Shown here piece after piece: positions 1 through 11,509 of a DNA stretch of 64,000 nt; positions within the stretch are counted from its first letter, which is position 1, and every line of letters starts with the position of its first letter. Made by a program: the position numbers and the translations under genes. Under the pieces are notes generated by a model that was given only the letters and a program-made list of their open reading frames with translations, had not been told where the DNA came from and did not search any database. The stretch comes from Pleurodeles waltl (lineage: Eukaryota; Chordata; Amphibia; Caudata; Salamandridae), in contig NC_090439.1 in NCBI RefSeq assembly GCF_031143425.1, positions 638,787,465 to 638,851,464 of the forward strand, given 5' to 3'.

Positions 1-3000
1 CCTTTTAAGTTTACTTATTAAGGACCTGGCGTGCTAGCACTAATAATAAGCTTAGTTTCTGTGCCTGAAAGACCATAGCATAGTGAAGGAGCTGCATCAT
101 TTTGTGAGTGCATGGTATCTAAATCACAACTATATGAACTGTTTACAAAAAATATACATTAAGCATAATATGCATGGATGTGATGACACTAATATAAAGT
201 GAATTTAACAAATGTGGAGAGCAAAAATGCACAAGGCACAAGTGCCTAAATGCACAGACGGGGAATGAAGAATAAAGCATAATTCGGAAAAATGCTATTT
301 CTACTTGTATGTTGACTTATGAATTTATACGCATGTATTAAAGAACAGTATTGCACATGTAGAGACCCTATCGTCAAAATTCAGTGATGAGCTGTTTTTC
401 TGCAATTTCTGCTGCACAGCCACACGGAAACATTACTGCCTCTGCCCAATTGCTAATAAGTGAACATTAAAAATGTGTCCATAACACTGAACAAGTGCAT
501 GCGGTTATAAATTGTCTTTGTTGGCAGATTCCATCTGTGACACAGTGTGTTTTGTCCAGCATCAGTGCTTAATTTGAACCTGTGGTTGCAGGTGGGGCCA
601 CTGGCACTCATGCTTTATGGAGAAAGAGAGAAAATCACAAAAGGGGGAAAGGAGGATGAGAATAAATGAATTACGGTGAGAAATGGAGAAAGCAAGAATG
701 CAAAATAATCCGCAGGACTGAGCTGAAGAGTCAGGAAGTGCCTGGTGGGGAATTAAAGTGGTATAAGATGGAATCAAGACTACCAGCCTTGGTATTCAGC
801 ACCCGACTTTTGATAGTGCCGTCCACAGGTTCTGAACGCAGCTCTGGACCCTGTCACTTATTATTTTAGAAATTAAGTAGTGTTCAGCCTATGTGGTGGT
901 GTGCATGTGGATGTGCGCTTATGGAAAGAAATATGCACTATTTTGTGATTGTTGTTTGAGTATGGGCCTTGCTTATTATGCAACTAATATTTTTGTATGA
1001 AAAGTGGAAGAAAGTCACTTTAGTTCTTTTATAGCGGCAGGAAGGCCCAGAGCATGTCCAATTAGGTCTTGATGTGGCGTGTGTTTTGATAATTTACTGA
1101 ATGTTGTCTTCCTATTGTATATAGTCCATGGATGTTCTTTTATCAGTGTATACATTTTGGTGGAGGTGGTGTTTTTTTTCTCATAGTTGCACTGCGTACG
1201 GAGTGGAACATTACTTATCATTGCTAGGTTGCACTGTTAATGCGGAGACTGCCTCTATGGAGTTGGTTGCATGGATTTGCAGGAGAAATAATGCCTCATG
1301 TATATCAATGATGAAAAATAGCTGCAATTCCTTCCAACCAAAACCGGTTTGCTTTTACTCTGGCACTGGCAAACACCACCTAAAGTTATATATATATCTG
1401 TGGGGAGTCCCTGCCCAAAAGTAGTGTGATCAATCCTATAATGTATGAAGGCTTACATGTGTATTTTTCTCTTGCTGTCAGTTGGAAGATGTAATGGGTA
1501 TATCAGGAAGCCACTGTGAAGGATAGTCAGAGAGATATATTTTATGTCAGGAACATGCTTGTCAATACGGAATATACTTAGGAGCGGATATTGCTTTGAA
1601 CCTCGAGTTGAGTCTAGCATATGTGTGGCTTGTATATTATAGATCTCTGTTAAAGACCTATGGCTGGGGGTTTCTTTGCTTTAGGATGTTTAAGTGTTGG
1701 GAATAGGGAATTATCTCACTCAGATGTCTGCAAAAAGAAAGGAGTGACTCAAAAGGCGTATTAGCTGAATGCTATTCTGGGTACTGCCTTGAAGAATTCT
1801 TATCTGTGCTGTGGGGGGGGCTCCCATTATTGTGATAGCGGTGGTGTTTGTGGAGGAAATAAGGTACTCCTCAGATTGCCATGATGTTGAATGGATGAAA
1901 GAATCAGGTGTGTGGTATGCACTGTATCATATGACCCTAGTAGTCTAGTTGGTAATCAATCATGTCACAGAAATATTAATTGTTTGGGTCTAGTCCTTGC
2001 AACAATAAATTAATCTACTGTAAAGAGAAAATGAGATTATTAATGGATCCCCAGGACGCAGGATACAGGGGAAACACTGAGCATAAGAAGCTTAGATATG
2101 AAACTACAATGCACTGGTAGATAATTTGAATCTCACTACCTATATATTTTCCATTGCTTTCAATTGAGAAATGGTTTAGCTATGAATTGATAACTGTCTG
2201 CCCAATCTTTCAATCAAATTGGTGAATTTTATGAATATTTGGGTGACCTTTTCATGCACCGAGATGTCACAACATTGGATAGTTCAACTGAAGGAGACTG
2301 AAAGATCTTAAACAAATTGAATGTACATGAAGGAAGAATTTCTTTTGGTTTATTCCTTGTGTGGGTATTTTGTACTAATGCTGTTTTTATCCAGACTTCA
2401 TACATGTTATAAATAGTTTTTTGGAGATATCAAGAGTCTGTTTTGCATAATAGAAGTATTGTTTTTGATCACTGTGAATATCAAATAAAGTTGCTTCATA
2501 ATTTCATGGCTCCTTACAAATATATAGAGCTATTTGTAAATTGTCGGTCAATAGGGTTACTGACCTAGTGGCTTTTAGTTAGCCCAGGTAACCCACAAAA
2601 AACGTTTGTATCACCTCCGTGGTCACATAAAGGACGTTTCTCTTGCCTGTCCTCGTGTCATGGTCACCAGAGGTTTTTTAAATAAGCTAGTGTAAAAATG
2701 TGACAGTGAGGGTCCACACCCAGCACTTTCCCAAGTAACATCCTCTTCTAGCTGTCTCCTTTGTCTGGTCCTGCACACTGTTATGATTTTGCAGTGCTGG
2801 TGCATGTACCCACCACCGACACTTACAGCTAATGGTTTTCCCAGTTTGTGTGTTCATTAAATGGTTTTTCTTTGGGTATGATGTACCCTTTCAGTGCATC
2901 ATTACTGTGCTGGTGGCAGGGGTTGTGACCTCAGGTGTTCACATCTCCAGTAATCCCTCTTCTCTAGCCCAGACCACTAGTGTATCTTTAAATTGACTCT

Positions 3001-3290
3001 TTGGGTCTTTGCTCAGTGGTCATACTCACCGTCCACCCTACTTCAAACTGCATGTTGTGTCTTTGCCAGCATCAAGCTCTTCCCTAGGTGCTATAAACAT
3101 AGTCATTTCCTGTCTAAGCCCCCCAATGGTCCTCTTTCTGCCATACCATCTACCTCACAAATCTATTTTTAATCTATTTTTAATCCCCCACATTCAAAAT
3201 ACAACCTCATTCAGCAGACACAGTGTTTTCCCTGGCCCAAAGGCATCAGCGAGCTTTACAACACAGAGAATACTGGGTTACAGCAGGTTA
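1..3290. other. Non-coding stretch, no gene recognised
   Basis: AT-rich sequence with only short random open frames in all six frames. I see no conserved protein motif, no terminal inverted repeat pair and no tandem array. A short G run lies near 1812-1820. It could be intron or intergenic DNA. Confidence 0.5.
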
Positions 3291-3419
3291 TATTAATAGT
3301 AGTTGAACTTGGACGTTTACATCAGTATATGTATACAGGAGTTACCAAAAGAGGCAGTTATAACAGAGGACATGAACAGTTAAATAAAGGCAGATCAGGG
3401 TACATTGGAGAAAGTAAGT

Positions 3420-3565
3420 CTGGTTGAGGGGGAATTAACCAAGATGTCTTTCAAATAGGAGGAGCTTGAGGTCCTTTTTGAATATTTCAAGGCAAGTGGT
3501 TAGATGGAGTGAGGGAGACAGAGAGTTCCAGATTCTAGTGGTGCTGCCCGAGAAGGACTGATTCA
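3420..3565 (-). pseudogene. L2/CR1-like LINE ORF2, extreme C-terminal fragment
   Basis: Read on the minus strand, this stretch is open and encodes the conserved C-terminal block that follows the reverse transcriptase in L2/CR1-type LINEs: Ser-Phe-Ser, then Arg-Ile-Trp-Asn-Ser-Leu, a Leu-Thr-Thr helix, and a final Phe-Lys-Lys-Asp-Leu-Lys-x-x-Leu-Phe. No upstream RT motifs A-C are present, so it is 5'-truncated, as most LINE copies are. On the minus strand the sequence directly upstream (3570-3790) is a copy of a separate dispersed repeat. About 130 bp on the downstream side (to about 3290) may be its 3' UTR. Family assignment comes from motif recall; the precise clade is uncertain. Confidence 0.7.
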
Positions 3566-3569
3566 TTTA

Positions 3570-3790
3570 GCGTTCTCACCTGAAGGTGATACCCTGAAAC
3601 CGGTTCCAGGTGTGTTTCCGGTCCAGGGAGGACCTGGCTTGGCAGTTCGGGCAGGATTGTTCTCTTGGGGAGTAGGGTCAAGACTGATTTGCATATGGCT
3701 GGATCTAAACTGGGGAGGCATGTTGGGCAAAAATACGATGGATTAAACCCAGATCTTTGTGACTGGGGGGTGAATGTTGGCACTGTTCAG
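3570..3790 (-). repeat. Dispersed ~200-bp repeat 'unit X', copy 1 (minus)
   Basis: The reverse complement matches the plus-strand segments at 6895-7040 and 7185-7345. Shared landmarks are AGATCTGGGTTTA, ATATGCAAATC, AACTGCCA followed by AGGTCCTC, and TTTCAGGGTATCA. No coding potential is convincing. The class is unknown (SINE-like length, but I see no clear pol III boxes). It lies immediately upstream of a LINE C-terminal fragment, as copy 3 does. Confidence 0.65.
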
Positions 3791-3799
3791 CATTTTGCC

Positions 3800-5278
3800 C
3801 ATCATTTGCTCTTTTTGCTTTTAGATATGTTAGAGGCATTAGATATCTCTAAAAGACACTATCCCCTTCAGGTGTGTTCTTCAATACTTCTAGAAAAAGT
3901 ATACTTTATATATGTCCATTAAATATCATTTTATTCACATTGAAAACTAGTTATTGTTGTTTACAGGAATATGAATCAAGAACTTTAACCTTAAGAATGT
4001 TTCCTTCAGGAAACTATGTGGTCCAGTTTCAGTCCAACTCCGGCCAGATGGGTAAAATTGAACATGCATTTGATTTGGCTGATAATAACACTACTATCTG
4101 GGTATTACTGACATAGAATCTATAGCATCAAAGGCTTTATACTGAGGGGCCAGATTTGTGATCAATGATAAGGCAAACAATTGTTCAGATTGCAAACATG
4201 TTCCTGATGCTTCTTTGACTGTTGGCAATATGCTTGGCACAAACATACTGAAAGCCTTGCCGTAAAATGTTTATAATCCTACCCTATAAAAGAAATGGAG
4301 GCCAATTTTATCCCGTTATCTCCCTCTTTAAAATTGTATTCATCTGAACGATATTCTCCCTTCTATATTATGATTGTATTAATTTTCTTCACAATTCGAT
4401 CTGCCTAGGGATTTGGATAAGGATACTTACTGGACGGTGATTCTGACATATGTGTTCCTGACGTTTAGGGTCATTAGTTCCTGTGCTCCTTCAATTTTCT
4501 GGTTTTCCAGTAAAACTTGATTTATTGTCCTTTCTGCAGCACATTCCAATTTAAAGGTGTTTAATCTAAATACAATACTTTTCAAATGAGTAAAGCTGTA
4601 CACAGATAGGTGCTGTGCTTGCGGGAGCCATAACAGTCACAGCCTTCCTCGCCACGTTTATGTTACTAGTTTTTGTGAGATGCCCAACCTACCGTCTTTC
4701 CCTTTTAAGAAGGAAGCATAAAAAGTGTTACCTGAGAAACTCTTTGTTCAGTAACTACTTTTTTTGCTTTTGATACACAAGATCTTGAAGGTTGGTGAAA
4801 ATCGGGGACTGTGTGCATTGTCTACTGTACAAAGCTGTCTCTTGTGCTTGATGTGCAAAAGTAGAAATTATTTTGAAACTGACTGGTGACAGTGGTCTTG
4901 ACACAGACTAGCTCTTTTGAAAGCTTTACTTGAGAATAACAGTAGTGTTTAATACTAATCTTCATTCAGGGATGTCAAAGTTAACAAATATTTTTATAAG
5001 TTGTAATGAAATCATCAAAGGAGCATCAGCTATAGGAAGGTGCATAATTTCTACTATCATTATCAGCAGCTCCTGTTGACTCTGCGTGAATAAGGCACAT
5101 TTGCTAGAACTGTGAGCTGTTTTAATTCTTAAAAGCTTAGCATGCATATTATGACTTTGAACGATTTCTGTCCTTCTTGTCAATCAATTTTCTGTTTAAT
5201 AATGTTAATATATTTGGGTCTATTCTTACCCGCTCCTCATTCTGAGTACCCCTATTGGTTTGTTTCTGCCAAATGTCC
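3800..5278. other. Non-coding stretch with one weak exon candidate
   Basis: No transposon termini or conserved protein are recognised. It contains only the short candidate exon at 3967-4116, listed separately. Confidence 0.45.
3967..4116 (+). other. Candidate host exon (weak)
   Basis: A T-rich tract ending in TTTACAG (around 3960-3966) could be a 3' splice site. It is followed by an open frame of about 50 codons ending in TAG at 4114-4116, with a mixed, protein-like composition (for example RMFPSGNYVVQF and KIEHAFDLADNN). A possible 5' splice site, ATGG followed by GTAAAA, lies near 4050. I do not recognise the peptide. A 50-codon open frame is within chance expectation, so this is a pointer rather than a gene call. 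Confidence 0.2.
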
Positions 5279-6509
5279 TTAACCCCTTCGCTGCCAGGCC
5301 TTTTCACCCTCCTGTTCCAAGTCTTTTTTTTTTTTGCGGGCTATTTTAGGTAGTCCTCGCATAGGTCCTCATAACCTTTAGTCTACATAAGCTATCCACA
5401 CCAAATTTACGTCCTTTTTCTCCCAACATCCTAGAGATCCTAGAGATACCCAAAGTTTGTGGGTTTCCCTGGAGGAGACCAAGAAATTAGACAAAATAGC
5501 TAATTCTTTTTTCTTTTATTGGGAAAAAGGGCTGCAGAAGAAAGAATGTGTTTTATTCCCTGAAAATGGCATCAACAAATGGTTTGCGGTGCTAAAATCA
5601 CCATCTTCCCAGCTTCCAGAAACAGGCAGACTTGAATCAGAAAATCCCATTTTTAAAACATTTGCCATTTTAATGGGACATAGCTTTCAGCCTCCTTCCA
5701 GTTAGTGACAGAAATAGGTGTGAAACCAATAGTGGATCCCAGAAAGCTAAACATTTCTGAAAAGTAGACAAAATTCTGAATACAGCAGGGGGTCATTTGT
5801 GTAGATCCTTCAAGGTTTTTTGACAGAAAGTAACAGCTAAAATAAAAAAAAGAAATTGAGGTGAAAAAAGAGCCATTTTTGTCCACGTTTTCTTGTATAA
5901 CTTTTTCCAGCTATGGCAGATTTGTTAAAGCAATATACCATTACATCTGCTGGCTGTTGGGATATATAGGGCTTGTTGGTTCATCAAGAACCCTAGGTAC
6001 CCAAAGCCAATAAAGGAGCTGCACCTTGCAATGGGTTTTCATTTTATAGCGGTATACAGCAATTCATTTGCTGAAATATAAATAGTGAAAAATACGTGTC
6101 AAGGAAACCTTTGTATTTCCAAAACGGGCACAAGATAAGGTGTTGAGAAGTAGTGGTTATTTGCACATCTCTGAATTCCGGGGTCCCATACTAGCATGTG
6201 AATTACAGGGCATTTCTCAAATAGATGTCTTTTTTTACACACTGTTTTACAATTGGAAGGAAAAAATGTAGAGAAAGACAAGGGGCAACAACACTTGTTC
6301 TTCTATTCTGTGCTCCCCCAAGTCTCCCAATAAAAATGGTACCTCATTTGTGTGGATAGCCTAGTGGCCGCAACAGGAAATGCACCAAAACATAACATGG
6401 CTAGCACTTCCCCAGAGGGCCGGTAGCAGGACGTAATGGTTACATCCGTGGCGTCTGAGCGCTGCGCCACCGGACATAGCCATTACGTTTGAGGCAGAGA
6501 AGGGTTTAA
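5279..6509. mobile_element. piggyBac-like non-autonomous DNA transposon
   Basis: The element is bounded on both sides by TTAA (5279-5282 and 6506-6509), the target always used by piggyBac transposases. Just inside are matching inverted ends: CCCCTTCGCTGCC on the left, and on the right the reverse complement reads ACCCTTCTCTGCC. Termini of Cn...Gn next to TTAA fit the superfamily. The 1.2-kb interior has no transposase frame, so the copy is non-autonomous. Near the right end a GC-rich imperfect hairpin (6431-6488) brings CGTAATGG and CCATTACG arms together. No full-length relative is visible here, so mobilisation by a piggyBac transposase is inferred. Confidence 0.65.
6431..6488. repeat. Subterminal hairpin of the piggyBac-like element
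   Basis: Imperfect inverted repeat: the left arm starts ACGTAATGGTTACATCCG, and the right arm reverse-complements to ACGTAATGGCTATGTCCG. The loop is GC-rich (GAGCGCTGCGC). Its position close to the right terminus is typical of subterminal structure in non-autonomous DNA transposons. Confidence 0.6.
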
Positions 6510-6894
6510 GTTACCAGCAGTGTTGTTATTTGCCCTAAGGACAAAATGTACTGAGTCTGCTTCCACCAGAAAGTTAGCTGTTGGACAATGGATTAAGTAA
6601 AGTACTCATCAATTTATCTAGCTCCTATTTCAGGGAACACCTGTCTGTGGATACATACCGTTGTAGAGAACCACTAAAATAACTGGCTGAAATTCGGTGG
6701 CAATTAATCTAGAGAATTTTTTAGCATGAGCCCTACTTTGGACCTATGAAGTTTCCATATTTGTGGAGGTACTTTGTATTTTTTATATTTCGGCTTTCAC
6801 TCTTTTGCTTGAATGTCTGTTCAGTTTTAATCTTTAAACAATGTAGAACTTTGTAACTTCTGGTATTATATTAATGTGTGCACTACCTCAGGCT

Positions 6895-7110
6895 GTTGTT
6901 CTCTGATTTATGTTCTCGATGGATATGCAAATCAGTCTTGTCTCTGTTTTCCATGGGAACAGTCCAGACAGAACTGCCAGGCAAGGTCCTCCGTTGACCA
7001 GAAGCAGGAATCCTTGGACCAGTTTCAGGGTATCATCCTTCATCAGACAGACTAGCTTGAATCCAGTAGCATAGTGAGCCCAGGACCCAGGTCTCGGCAT
7101 ACCCGGCACA
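6895..7110 (+). repeat. Unit X, copy 2 (plus)
   Basis: Shares GATATGCAAATCAGTCTTG, then CAGAACTGCCAGGCAAGGTCCTCC, then AGTTTCAGGGTATCATCCTTC with copy 1. It lies in direct orientation some 300 bp before copy 3, separated by a short A-rich spacer. Confidence 0.6.
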
Positions 7111-7174
7111 GGGCAACAAAAGGAAACAAAGACAAATGATCAACAGAATGCAGAACAAATCAAACATTCACTTC

Positions 7175-7345
7175 CAGTCGCAGATCTGGGTTTATTTCAT
7201 CAATTATTTTGTTCACTATACTACCCCAGTTTGGACCCAGACATATGCAAATCAATCTTGACCCTGTTCCAATGGTAAAAGTCCAGCCTAAACTGCCAGG
7301 CCAGGTCCTCTCTGGACCAATTTGTGTTTGTTTGCCAAAACACAT
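7175..7345 (+). repeat. Unit X, copy 3 (plus), abutting a LINE fragment
   Basis: Begins with CAGATCTGGGTTTA as copy 1 does, then CATATGCAAATCAATCTTGA and AAACTGCCAGGCCAGGTCC. It runs straight into the LINE C-terminal fragment at about 7345, the same arrangement as copy 1 with its LINE fragment. Confidence 0.6.
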
Positions 7346-7590
7346 GACCAGTGTACCTCAACCACTACCTAAACTTTTATCAACCCATCAGACACATTCG
7401 ATCTGTGTCCCAGGCAAGAGCGCACCTCCCTTGCATAAAGAAGGCCAGAAGCGGAGGACGCTCCTTCTCATACCTTGCAGGTAACACCTGGAACGACCTC
7501 CTAAAACACCTCAGAACCTCCCCCTCCCTCACTGACTTCCAAAGGAGCCTCAAAAGATGGCTCTTCCACACAAAAGAGGCATGATCTCCT
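7345..7590 (+). pseudogene. L2/CR1-like LINE ORF2, C-terminal fragment
   Basis: An open frame from 7351 to the stop at 7582-7584 encodes about 77 residues with the characteristic LINE C-terminal block: a Tyr-Gln-Pro-x-Arg-His region, Gly-Arg-Ser-Phe-Ser-Tyr-Leu-Ala, Thr-Trp-Asn-Asp-Leu, then Arg-Thr-Ser-Pro-Ser-Leu-Thr-Asp-Phe and Leu-Lys-Arg-Trp-Leu-Phe. This follows the RT domain in L2/CR1 elements. No RT catalytic motifs lie upstream, so the copy is 5'-truncated. Its residues differ clearly from the fragment at 3420-3565, so they are different subfamilies. About 150 bp of AT-rich sequence after the stop may be its 3' UTR. The frame has no lesions over its short length. Confidence 0.75.
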
Positions 7591-7749
7591 CCTTCCCCCT
7601 CAGTCCCGCATTACTTGGAGCCTGAATAACCTCACAAGTGATTATCTATACTCTACAAATACAGATAACAAACCATACCATAACAGAACATAACATCAGT
7701 TGACACATTTTGCTCTGTCCTGGATGCCTGTGAGCTTTTCCAAAGCAAC

Positions 7750-9070
7750 GGTATCAATCAAAGATGTTGAGTCATTTATTACATTGAAGGTAGTTCACTT
7801 TTTATGTCACGGCTAATTCATTCTCTATATCTTTGTAAACAGTATCAGTCCCAGGTGTATATTTTGTTGATGACTGAAACAAGGGTCTATCAATGCACTA
7901 TTGCACTAAACAACTGACAACGTGGCATCTTTAATTGACACTACTGCCTTGAAAACGCTTGCAGTTGGTTTCTACAGGTGTATCAGAGGAACATTAGCAG
8001 CTGTTAAGCTACTTGGTGATGCAATTATGTATGTCTGTGCTGCTCTGTTGTGAAGCCTTTTGTTATTATTTCCAAAGTCAGAAATCAAAGCATCCACTTG
8101 AAGAAGCAATCTACTTAATTCAGACTGAAATGACATTAACAAGCTTATGATCTACCTCTGCTCAAAGAAGATGCAGAAGGACGGAGAGGACAGAGGTCTT
8201 ATAAGGAGCTGATTTATAGGACATAAGCAAGCCCCTGTTCACCAGACACAATAGACATTTGGAGCCAAACAGCATTATTAGAGAGGCATGCCCCCTTCGT
8301 GTCAAAGTAGAGCATTGCTTCATTGTTTTGCCTCTGTCCTTCCAAGGAAAGTGTCTCGCTGTCAGCATCCTGGCAATGCTTAAGAAAGCGATGTAAGCGC
8401 TGTTGCAGCTTATATCACTCTTCACCTCCTGCAGAGTATCAGCGGAACCTACAACTGATAATGGTGAATGTTGAGCCCTCACACTTTTCTCTGCTGTCGT
8501 TTCACATCTAAATGTGTGTGTCTGAGTTGGTACTAGGACGTCCATGTGAACAAATGTTCCAGAAATGGAAAACATTTGTTCCATCAATGTACTTGAGATC
8601 TGCAGTGCATGCGTTAAGACCATACTACTAACCTGTGGTGAGTTCAGTAGACATTTGTCTATGATTCCAGAAGTAATACTCAGTCTGGGGCATGACCAAA
8701 ACTGACTGCTTGGTGAGTGGTATTATTTTTACTGTTTTTAATTAAATCTACAATCTTCATAGAATGCTGAGGTTGATTCAGCCAATCTGAGGTCTTCAGT
8801 ACTGAATGCGAATATTGATGACTCCATTCCAAGTCCTATACAAGTCAAAAGCAGTGATATGAAGCAAAAAGGTGATATAGCACAATATTGTAATTCTAAC
8901 ACTGGCTGACAAAATATCCTATCCGTGATACTGACTGCCAGCATATCTCCAAGAGAAGTAGATGTGGAATTATGAAGAGTAAATCCATACTCCACTTTAT
9001 ATACTTACCTGGAGAATATAGTAATCAATATCATGCATACAATATTTTGTCAGGTCTATATTAAACCATC
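7750..9070. other. Non-coding stretch
   Basis: The longest frame (8162-8623, minus, 153 codons) matches no family I recognise, has no usable motif and no conserved flanks, so I treat it as chance. No terminal repeats seen. Confidence 0.4.
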
Positions 9071-9079
9071 ATATTGTGA

Positions 9080-9160
9080 CTTACAGGCTGAAACTAGTCT
9101 GGTGTTGCTTGTGTTTACTTTCCAAGGGGACCTGGCCTGACAATTGCAGCATGACCCTAC
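9080..9160 (-). repeat. Possible diverged unit X, copy 4 (minus)
   Basis: GGGGACCTGGCCTGACAATT resembles the reverse complement of the unit X core (GGACCTGGCYTGGCAGTT). Similarity fades quickly on both sides, so this is tentative. Confidence 0.3.
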
Positions 9161-9714
9161 CAGTACAGATAACCATTTCTGACCATGGAGATAGCCAAGA
9201 ACGCAAACTTTGCACTGCACGCTACTCAAGGTATGAGCCTTTACTACATTAAAAGGGCTGACTATAGTCACAATAGGTTCCAGAACCTAATCAGAGACCT
9301 TCAAACAAGGAGGTATTCCCAATCCCTTATTTTTGGTGATTGTTGATAAAGTTTAATTAGCGGATGACAGGCTTTTTTTGTTTTCACTGAAAGGCCCATT
9401 GAAAGTGCATAAGGAGGTGAATAGATAATATGTAGTCTTAACAGCTGGTTCTTAGTCCAATTATGAACTGTGCTCAGTGGCATGTGACTGGCTGCCCCAC
9501 TCTCAACATTTTAATGAAAGCAAACATCTTCATCATAGTAAATGTCTGAAACATTGCTTTACTGGTTTCTCCAGAAATGCAAATACTGAAACAAGCCTAT
9601 TGACATTGGGACTTTTAGAGAGTCAGGTTAAGTCATGTACTGGCAAGGTCAATGTGTGTTGCCACTTTAACCTGTTAGCTTTGTAAACCCTTTTTGGAGA
9701 TGTTGTCTAGCACA

Positions 9715-10005
9715 GGCTAAAGGAAACAAGCATTTGCAATGCAATGGGTCTTGCGTTTGCTCAAGTTAGAGCTAATAGTGCTGTAAATTCCTATCTGGAC
9801 TTTTCTTGCCACATAAATTGAAAATTAAAAGTAAACAGTTGACATAAGCGAGCCGATTCAAAGCGCCACGGCTGCCATGAGAATGAGCCTGAAGGAGAGA
9901 CACAAAAGAAAAAAGATGTTTGTTTTCATTCAAACGTATCTGCAGAAGTGCAATTATCCACGTAACAGGGGTAACAAACTGCCCCAAGGAGGGACAAACG
10001 TAAAG
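9715..10005 (+). repeat. SINE-like dispersed repeat
   Basis: Segment 9727-9785 (GCATTTGCAATGCAATGGGT, then CTTGCGTTTG) closely matches 59427-59482 in the same window. Further on, CGAGCCGATTCAAAGCGCCA belongs, as far as I remember, to a common newt short interspersed repeat. Both loci are in plus orientation. Pol III boxes were not verified. Confidence 0.5.
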
Positions 10006-10009
10006 CACT

Positions 10010-11500
10010 TACCAATTAAAACAAAGCCGTCCTAAAAATGGCATCTAATATCGGCACAACTGAGTGCAAAGGAATCTTGTGAGAATCAATTTGTTGGTCT
10101 TTGCAGATCTCTACAGTTAAATGAAGTTACATTTCATTGGGAAATGTTCCTATTCTTGAGTGGACTGATCTTTTCCTGTCCATTTGCAATAGCATCCCAA
10201 TGAACAGATATGTGGCTTTGTGTAAGAGGGGAGCATTCCCTGCCTCTGTTAGCATATTCATTGATGTGTTATGGTTACAGGAGCAGGGAGCCAAGGATGA
10301 GGTCTTATGGAACATGCCAAAGCTGAAGCGTGCTGCATGAGCTTAGAAACATTCCTTGACATGTATGTACAACAATGGGACGTGGCTTGACTTAACATCT
10401 GCTCTGGTTGATTTTAGGTCACCATTCTGCGTCCCTGCATACCAAAAAAAAACCTTAATGATATATGTTTTGCAAATTTAATAACCAAGGATGGAAGCGC
10501 TCAATTTCATCGTCATGGTTACAGTGTGCGCCATCTCTGTATTCCAAAACACTTTATGTTAATGCACAAGTCCGCATGAACACTTCTGAGAGTTAACTTA
10601 ATCGCTTCAATATGAGGTGAAAAAAAATACAAGCAATTTTTGAAAATAAAACCCCAGTTATTTGATAAAAAATAGAAGACTATTGCAACGAAATGCTGCA
10701 TAAGTCGTCTAAGCTATCATTCTTAGCTGTGAACTAACCTAGAATGCTTTTTTTTAATCAAGTTTACAGAAAGTCTGATCAAGGAAAGCATCGGGTTTTA
10801 CGGGTGGATTCAGCATTATCTCAATTTTAAAAGTCTTTACTTAGCCACACGGGCTGCTCTAATAACTGTATTCATGTTGATTTTAAAAGCTCTACATTAA
10901 ATAAAAACAACAAGTTCGTATCAGCATTTTGTTATGTTTAGAAGTGCAAAGATTTTACTAGAAATATATTTTTCTGTGCCATGTAAGTCACTAGCAGTTT
11001 TCTTTAAACGCGACAACTTCCTGCTTCCGTAAATGTAAACATTTTTCAAAGTCACAAGTATGTTTTTAAAACTCGTTTACCCATTATTTTCCGTAAGGTA
11101 GCCTAGTTGACGCTGACGGAGAGAGTATAAGATTTTAAATCTGCACCACCGTTATAAGTGAAACAAGGGGAGGGGTGGGTGGAGGTGGGGCTAGGGATGG
11201 GAAAAAAAAAAAAAAAAATGTAAATAAATAATTTTAAAAAAACGAGCGCAATCGCGCTGTGTAAAACCGTGAATTCGCCCAGGAGCGCTAGGATAAACAA
11301 TAGAATTAAACTGTTGGTCATGAAAAGTGCTCGATTATTGGCCAGTGAGATCACACTGTGTACGAAATAAAAAGAAAAAGTAGTCCAGAAACCATACGGA
11401 AAACATGGTGCCTCGTATGTTTTCAGTAGTTTACCGGTGCACTCGAAAAAGGCTAAACACAGGAAAAGGCATGACGTATACATGCCTTTCACTAATTAAA
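10010..11500. other. Non-coding stretch
   Basis: No gene or transposon end recognised. A G/A-rich run followed by an A16-type tract lies at about 11165-11218. The 129-codon minus frame at 11103-11492 is low-complexity (Phe/Ile runs from poly-A) and not convincing. Confidence 0.4.
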
Positions 11501-11509
11501 TCAAGCGAA

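Noticed and set aside
8162..8623. 153-codon minus-strand open frame
   Set aside because: No recognisable domain, no splice or promoter context; length is compatible with chance in 64 kb.
11103..11492. 129-codon hydrophobic minus frame
   Set aside because: Driven by poly-A/poly-T and G-rich runs; no signal peptide or domain that I can defend.
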